A stretch of DNA of 26,181 nt from positions 1 through 26,181 of the forward strand of contig CBFIBS010000023.1 in NCBI GenBank assembly GCA_965660945.1, given 5' to 3'. Every line of letters begins with the position of its first letter. The first letter of the stretch is position 1. The notes under the pieces are model-generated. The model saw only the letters and a list, made by a program, of their open reading frames with translations, did no database searches and was not told the DNA's origin. This document shows positions 22,610 to 26,181 of the stretch, piece by piece. The position numbers were made by a program, and so were the translations under genes. This stretch comes from UBA7985 sp002711265 (lineage in GTDB: Bacteria; Pseudomonadota; Alphaproteobacteria; UBA7985).

Positions 22610-23548
22610 CTAAGCTCGTCTGTTCTTGGTCCAGGTATCGACGGCGACCGCCATGATGATCACCGCACCCTCGATCAGCCGCTGCCAGATCGGGTCGATC
22701 TGCAGCAGGTTGAATCCGTTGTTGAGGAAGGCGAGGAAGAACGCGGCTGTCGTGGTCCGCCAGATTGCCCCCTGCCCGCCTGCGATCGATGTCCCACCGA
22801 CGATCACGGCAGTCAGCACGGCAAAGACGAAGCTGAAGTCGTCCGAGGGCTGGGCCGAGATCGAACGCGACGAGTTCAGCACCCCGGCCAGCGCCGCAGC
22901 TGCGCCGAGCAGCAGGAAGGCCATGGTCTGCACCCGGTTGACGGCGACACCGGCAAGGCGCGCGGCTTCCATATTGCCGCCAACGGCAAAGACGTTGCGC
23001 CCGAAGCGGGTCCGGCTGAGCAGGATGGTGGCGATGATCACCACGGCGATCGCGATCCACGTCGCTGAAGTCAGCCCCAGAAAGCGCGAGCGCGCGATCA
23101 GCCGATAGGCGTCGGTCTCCGGCCGCATCAGCGAGCGGCTGGAGATCAGAAAGCCTGCGCCGAAGAACATGAACGATGTCGCCAGCGTGCCGATGAAGGA
23201 ATTGATTTTCAATCGGGTGACGATGAAGCCGTTGATCGCCCCCATGATCAGGCCCACGGCGATCGCCGCAACCACGGCGAGAAACACGTTCCCGGTCAAG
23301 TTTTCGACCTTGAGCCCGAACAGCGGGGCGGTGACGAAGATCGCTGACACCGAAACATCGAAGTTCCCGGATATGATCGCGATGGTCATGAAGGCTGCCG
23401 CGATGATCACCATCGACTGCTGGTCGAGGATGTTGCGCAGGTTGCGTTCGGTCGCAAAGCCGTCGGCGGTCACCGCGAGCACGACAAACAGGCCGATGGT
23501 GACCAGCAGAATGCCGTAGTTCCGAAACAGCAGGGCGAAATTCAACAT
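22610..23548 (-). CDS. Ribose-type ABC transporter permease (RbsC-like)
   Basis: This 312-residue hydrophobic protein of the BPD_transp_2 family has about eight to ten membrane segments. Typical features are NLRNILDQQSMVIIAAAFMTIAIISGNFDVSVSAI near the N terminus, GAINGFIVTRLKINSFIGTLAT in the middle and GRNVFAVGGNMEAARLAGVAV near the cytoplasmic coupling loop. It forms the channel of the importer with the double ATPase and the binding protein encoded just upstream. GGAG lies 9 bases before the ATG, and only one base separates it from the ATPase stop. The transported solute need not be a sugar, since related systems also carry nucleosides, autoinducer-2 and polyols. Confidence 0.9.
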   Translation of the reverse strand: MLNFALLFRNYGILLVTIGLFVVLAVTADGFATERNLRNILDQQSMVIIAAAFMTIAIISGNFDVSVSAIFVTAPLFGLKVENLTGNVFLAVVAAIAVGLIMGAINGFIVTRLKINSFIGTLATSFMFFGAGFLISSRSLMRPETDAYRLIARSRFLGLTSATWIAIAVVIIATILLSRTRFGRNVFAVGGNMEAARLAGVAVNRVQTMAFLLLGAAAALAGVLNSSRSISAQPSDDFSFVFAVLTAVIVGGTSIAGGQGAIWRTTTAAFFLAFLNNGFNLLQIDPIWQRLIEGAVIIMAVAVDTWTKNRRA

Positions 23549-23549
23549 G

Positions 23550-25055
23550 CTAGTTTGCTCCGAAGGCCGCCGCCATGACGGCGGTCTCGTTGATATCGTC
23601 GCCGGTCAGCTCGGCGGTGACCTGCCCGCGCGAGAGCACCAGCACCCGGTGCGACAGGCCGAGGATCTCCTCGATTTCCGAAGAGATCAGCAGCACCCCG
23701 AGGCCGCGCTCTGCCAGCCCGACAATGAGGTCGTAGATGCCGCGCTTGGCGCCAACATCGACCCCGCGGGTCGGCTCATCGGCGATCAGCAGCCGCGGCT
23801 CACCCAAGGCGGCACGGGCGAACAGCACCTTTTGCTGGTTACCGCCGGAGAGCGTGCTGACCGGGTCGGCCAGGTCGCCGTACTTGAGCGCCGTGCTTTC
23901 CCCGAAGTGGGCAACGCGCTCGCGCTCCTGATTGAAGCGTAGGCCCAGCCAGCCCATGAAACGATCCAAATAGGGCAGCGAAATGTTCTCACGGATCGAG
24001 CGCCCCATGAACAGGCCCTGCGAGCGCCGGGATTCGGGCACCAGCGCCATGCCCAGCTGCACAGCGTCGTTGACCGAATGCGCGCTCAGCAGCGTGCCGT
24101 CGATGGAGATATCGCCCTGATCCAGTGTAGCGGCGCCGTAGATGGCGTGCGCCAGCTCGCTGCGCCCTGCCCCGACCAGCCCGGAGAGACCGACGATCTC
24201 ACCGGGGCGCACGGTCAGATCGATGTTCTCGAACTGGCCCTTGCGGGAGGCGCCGCGAACCACCAGCAGCGGGCTGGCAGCGGGGTCGACCGCCGGCAGG
24301 GCTGGAAACTGGCCCTGATCCGCTGCGCCGGTCATGCCTTCGACCAGGCTGGAGCGGGTTTCATCGGCGGCCGCGGCCGTGCGCACGTGCTCGCCGTTGC
24401 GCAGGATGGTGATGGTGTCGGCGACCGACAGCACTTCTTCGAGGAAGTGGGAGATAAAGACGATGGCCTTACCCTGATCGGCCAGACGGCGCAGGATCAG
24501 CATCAGCTTGCGGGCCTCGCTGCTTTCTAGCCGCGCCGTCGGCTCGTCAAAAACGATCAGGTTGGCGTCCTGATTGAGCGCACGCAGGATCTCAACGCGC
24601 TGCTGATCGGCAACCGGCAGGTCTCCGACCATGGCGCGCATGTCCAGCGGCATTTCGAACTGATCCATGACCTGCTGCGCCTGGCGCAAGGTTGCGCCGT
24701 GGTCCACGAACGGGCCAATGCAGGTCTCCCGGCCGATGGACAGATTGTCCAGAACCGATCGGTCGAGCATGAGTGAGAGTTCCTGTGAAATTCCCACCAG
24801 CCCGAGCCGATTGGCCTGTGCGGGGCTGTTGAAGCGAACGTCCTTGCCGTCCCAGCTCAGCGCCCCTTCGTCTGGCGTCTCCACCCCGAGCATGATCTTG
24901 CCCAGGGTGGATTTGCCGGCCCCGTTCTCACCCACGAGCGCGTGGATCGCACCCGCCTCGAACGCCACGGAGACGTCCGAGAGGGCGGCGATACTGCCGT
25001 AGGTCTTGCTGACGCCGGAGAGCGTCAGCGCAGTCGGGGCCATGGTCGTCGTCAA
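23550..25055 (-). CDS. Ribose-type ABC transporter double ATP-binding protein (RbsA-like)
   Basis: This 501-residue protein has two fused ABC domains. Domain 1 has Walker A GENGAGKST at 42-50, ISQELSLM as Q-loop, a degenerate signature (LPVADQQRVEIL) and Walker B LIVFDEPTARL. Domain 2 has the usual degenerate P-loop GLVGAGRSE, the canonical signature LSGGNQQKV and Walker B LLIADEPTRGVDVGAK. This asymmetry is standard for RbsA/MglA-type ATPases. A TTG at 25055 has GGCAGG eight bases upstream; an ATG at 25043 would give a 497-residue protein but has no visible Shine-Dalgarno. I list the TTG start, and the choice is uncertain. It lies 14 bp after the binding-protein stop. Confidence 0.9.
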   Translation of the reverse strand: MTTTMAPTALTLSGVSKTYGSIAALSDVSVAFEAGAIHALVGENGAGKSTLGKIMLGVETPDEGALSWDGKDVRFNSPAQANRLGLVGISQELSLMLDRSVLDNLSIGRETCIGPFVDHGATLRQAQQVMDQFEMPLDMRAMVGDLPVADQQRVEILRALNQDANLIVFDEPTARLESSEARKLMLILRRLADQGKAIVFISHFLEEVLSVADTITILRNGEHVRTAAAADETRSSLVEGMTGAADQGQFPALPAVDPAASPLLVVRGASRKGQFENIDLTVRPGEIVGLSGLVGAGRSELAHAIYGAATLDQGDISIDGTLLSAHSVNDAVQLGMALVPESRRSQGLFMGRSIRENISLPYLDRFMGWLGLRFNQERERVAHFGESTALKYGDLADPVSTLSGGNQQKVLFARAALGEPRLLIADEPTRGVDVGAKRGIYDLIVGLAERGLGVLLISSEIEEILGLSHRVLVLSRGQVTAELTGDDINETAVMAAAFGAN

Positions 25056-25069
25056 GGGTCAGGCCTGCC

Positions 25070-26059
25070 TTAGCCCTTCCACTGAGCCGTGAACTTGCCC
25101 ACGTTAGACGCGGTGATCAGGCCGTCGTCCGGCACCTCGGTCAGCGGATCAACACCGCCCACGTGGGTCCCGTCGTTCAGCGCCTGCACCATCGCTTCCA
25201 TGGCAATCCGGCCTTCGTCCGCTGGCGCACCGTAGACGCCACCGAACCAGGAGCCATCAGCCACGCCTTCGATCGCCGGCTCAGAGCCACCCAGACCGAT
25301 CAGCTTGACCATGCCGGCCATGCCTTCGTCGGCGAGGACGATCGCAGCACCCTGAATGGACTGGTCCGCACCCACCATGACATCGAAGCTGTCGGTGATC
25401 TGCAGGATGTCCTGGGTTGCCTTGATACCACCGTCCGGACCGAGGTACTGGCCCTCGCCTTCGGCAACGACTTTGATGTTCGAGTGCGAAGCGATGGTGT
25501 CGTCAAAGCCCTGACGGATGGCGTCGTCGAGCGGAATGCCCTTGATGCCGTAGATGAACACGACTTCACAGTTGTCATCACCTTCACAGGCCTGAACGGT
25601 GAGCGTGCCGTGACGGACGCCGGAGCGGTATGGCGAAGCCAGAACCGAAGCTGCGATGCCGTCAACCTGCGGATCAGAGGTGGTGAGGTCAGCACCGACG
25701 ATCTGGTTCAGAACCACGATTTCGATGCCCGCCGCGATGGCTTCCTCGATGTCGGGGATCAGGCCAAGACCGTAGATGGCACAGACGACAATGCCGTCGT
25801 ACTTGCCGGATGCAATTGCATCCTGCAGCTGCGCCTGCTGCCGGGCTGGATCAAACTGCGCGTCAAACTCGACCATCTTGATGCCGTTCGCATCTGCGAC
25901 TTTCTGCATCTCAACAACCGACGCGCCCAGCCAAGTGTTAGCCGAGCTGGCGGAAAGGTAAGCGACCTGCTTGTCTTGTGCGAGGGCGCTCTGTCCTGCG
26001 GCTCCGATGGCCAGACCAAGGGCCAGGCCGGAAGCCTTCATCAACTTAATGAACTTCAT
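25070..26059 (-). CDS. Ribose-type periplasmic substrate-binding protein (RbsB-like)
   Basis: This 329-residue protein has a signal peptide ending ALA at residue 27, with mature start QDKQVAYLS. The fold pattern is that of sugar-type periplasmic binding proteins (peripla_BP_4 group): SASSANTWLGASVVEMQK, DAQFDPARQQAQLQDAIASGKYDGIVV, VMVGADQSIQGAAIVL and KLIGLGGSEPAIEGV are recognisable. Two cysteines (ACEGDDNC) sit six residues apart in the middle and may form a disulfide. GAGGAG five to six bases before the ATG supports the start. It is the first gene of its operon, and only 122 bp of upstream DNA are in the window. The ligand is unknown; the linked HyuA/DUF917 genes suggest a cyclic amide, nucleobase-like or thio-heterocyclic compound rather than a sugar (inference). 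Confidence 0.9.
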   Translation of the reverse strand: MKFIKLMKASGLALGLAIGAAGQSALAQDKQVAYLSASSANTWLGASVVEMQKVADANGIKMVEFDAQFDPARQQAQLQDAIASGKYDGIVVCAIYGLGLIPDIEEAIAAGIEIVVLNQIVGADLTTSDPQVDGIAASVLASPYRSGVRHGTLTVQACEGDDNCEVVFIYGIKGIPLDDAIRQGFDDTIASHSNIKVVAEGEGQYLGPDGGIKATQDILQITDSFDVMVGADQSIQGAAIVLADEGMAGMVKLIGLGGSEPAIEGVADGSWFGGVYGAPADEGRIAMEAMVQALNDGTHVGGVDPLTEVPDDGLITASNVGKFTAQWKG

Positions 26060-26094
26060 GTTTTCTCCTCCTGAAGGTTCGTTGACATTCTGAC

Positions 26095-26112
26095 GTGATA
26101 CAGGGGTGATAC
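26095..26112. promoter_or_regulatory. Direct repeat GTGATAC upstream of the RbsB-like gene
   Basis: GTGATAC occurs at 26095-26101 and again at 26106-26112, with starts 11 bp apart, that is on the same face of the helix. It lies 36-53 bases before the binding-protein ATG, in the core promoter region, and could be a regulator site. The regulator is unknown. Confidence 0.35.
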
Positions 26113-26181
26113 CCGGCTGGATCGGGCCATTTTCTCAGGTATCTGGTGGGGGGATTCGATTTCGCTCGACCCGAAGACATC

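Noticed and set aside
1..26181. Mobile elements, CRISPR arrays, tRNA or rRNA genes
   Set aside because: No transposase or integrase proteins, no regularly spaced repeats and no cloverleaf-like sequences were seen on reading both strands. A dedicated search program was not available.

Overview
The window is high-GC DNA with Shine-Dalgarno-led genes, ATGA-type overlaps and long co-directional operons. It looks like a Gram-negative proteobacterium. An alphaproteobacterium of Rhodobacterales/Rhizobiales type would fit the mix of Dpp- and Rbs-type ABC importers, HyuA/HyuB enzymes and GntR control, but the lineage is an inference and no RNA gene is present to anchor it. I saw no insertion sequence, tRNA, rRNA or CRISPR array.

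Left flank (1-3683): an AraC-type regulator cut by the window edge, a short-chain dehydrogenase, a convergent family IV (HSL-type) esterase, and a secreted Asn/Asp-rich protein of unknown function that ends in a strong hairpin terminator. These genes have no obvious link to the rest.

Catabolic locus (3684-26059): nearly everything is on the minus strand and forms three transcription units. Unit 1 (26059 down to 19986) is a ribose-type ABC importer (binding protein, double ATPase, permease) followed by a short HyuA-like protein and a DUF917/S-methyl-thiohydantoin-desulfurase-family protein. Unit 2 (19637 down to 5747) is a Dpp/Opp-type importer (binding protein, two permeases, two ATPases), a free-standing GAF protein, a full-length HyuA, a HyuB, an Asp/Glu/hydantoin-type racemase, a zinc-free MDR oxidoreductase, an M24 metallopeptidase and a second HyuB. 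Unit 3 is an SsuD-like flavin monooxygenase gene (3684-4838) transcribed divergently from a GntR/UTRA regulator (5015-5731).

Reading the locus as a pathway (inference): two importers of different classes bring in a solute; the racemase sets its stereochemistry; ATP-dependent HyuA/HyuB enzymes open a cyclic amide, hydantoin or lactam ring; the M24 enzyme cleaves an amide or peptide bond of the product; the MDR enzyme handles a carbonyl or enoyl intermediate. The DUF917 protein and the SsuD-like monooxygenase both belong to families with sulfur chemistry, so a sulfur-bearing cyclic amide is one possibility. No N-carbamoyl-amino-acid amidohydrolase is visible, so this is not a textbook hydantoin operon. 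The GntR protein is the obvious local regulator.

The only gap over 300 bases without a gene is 19638-19985. It is conspicuously AT-rich, separates the two large operons and carries three inverted repeats.
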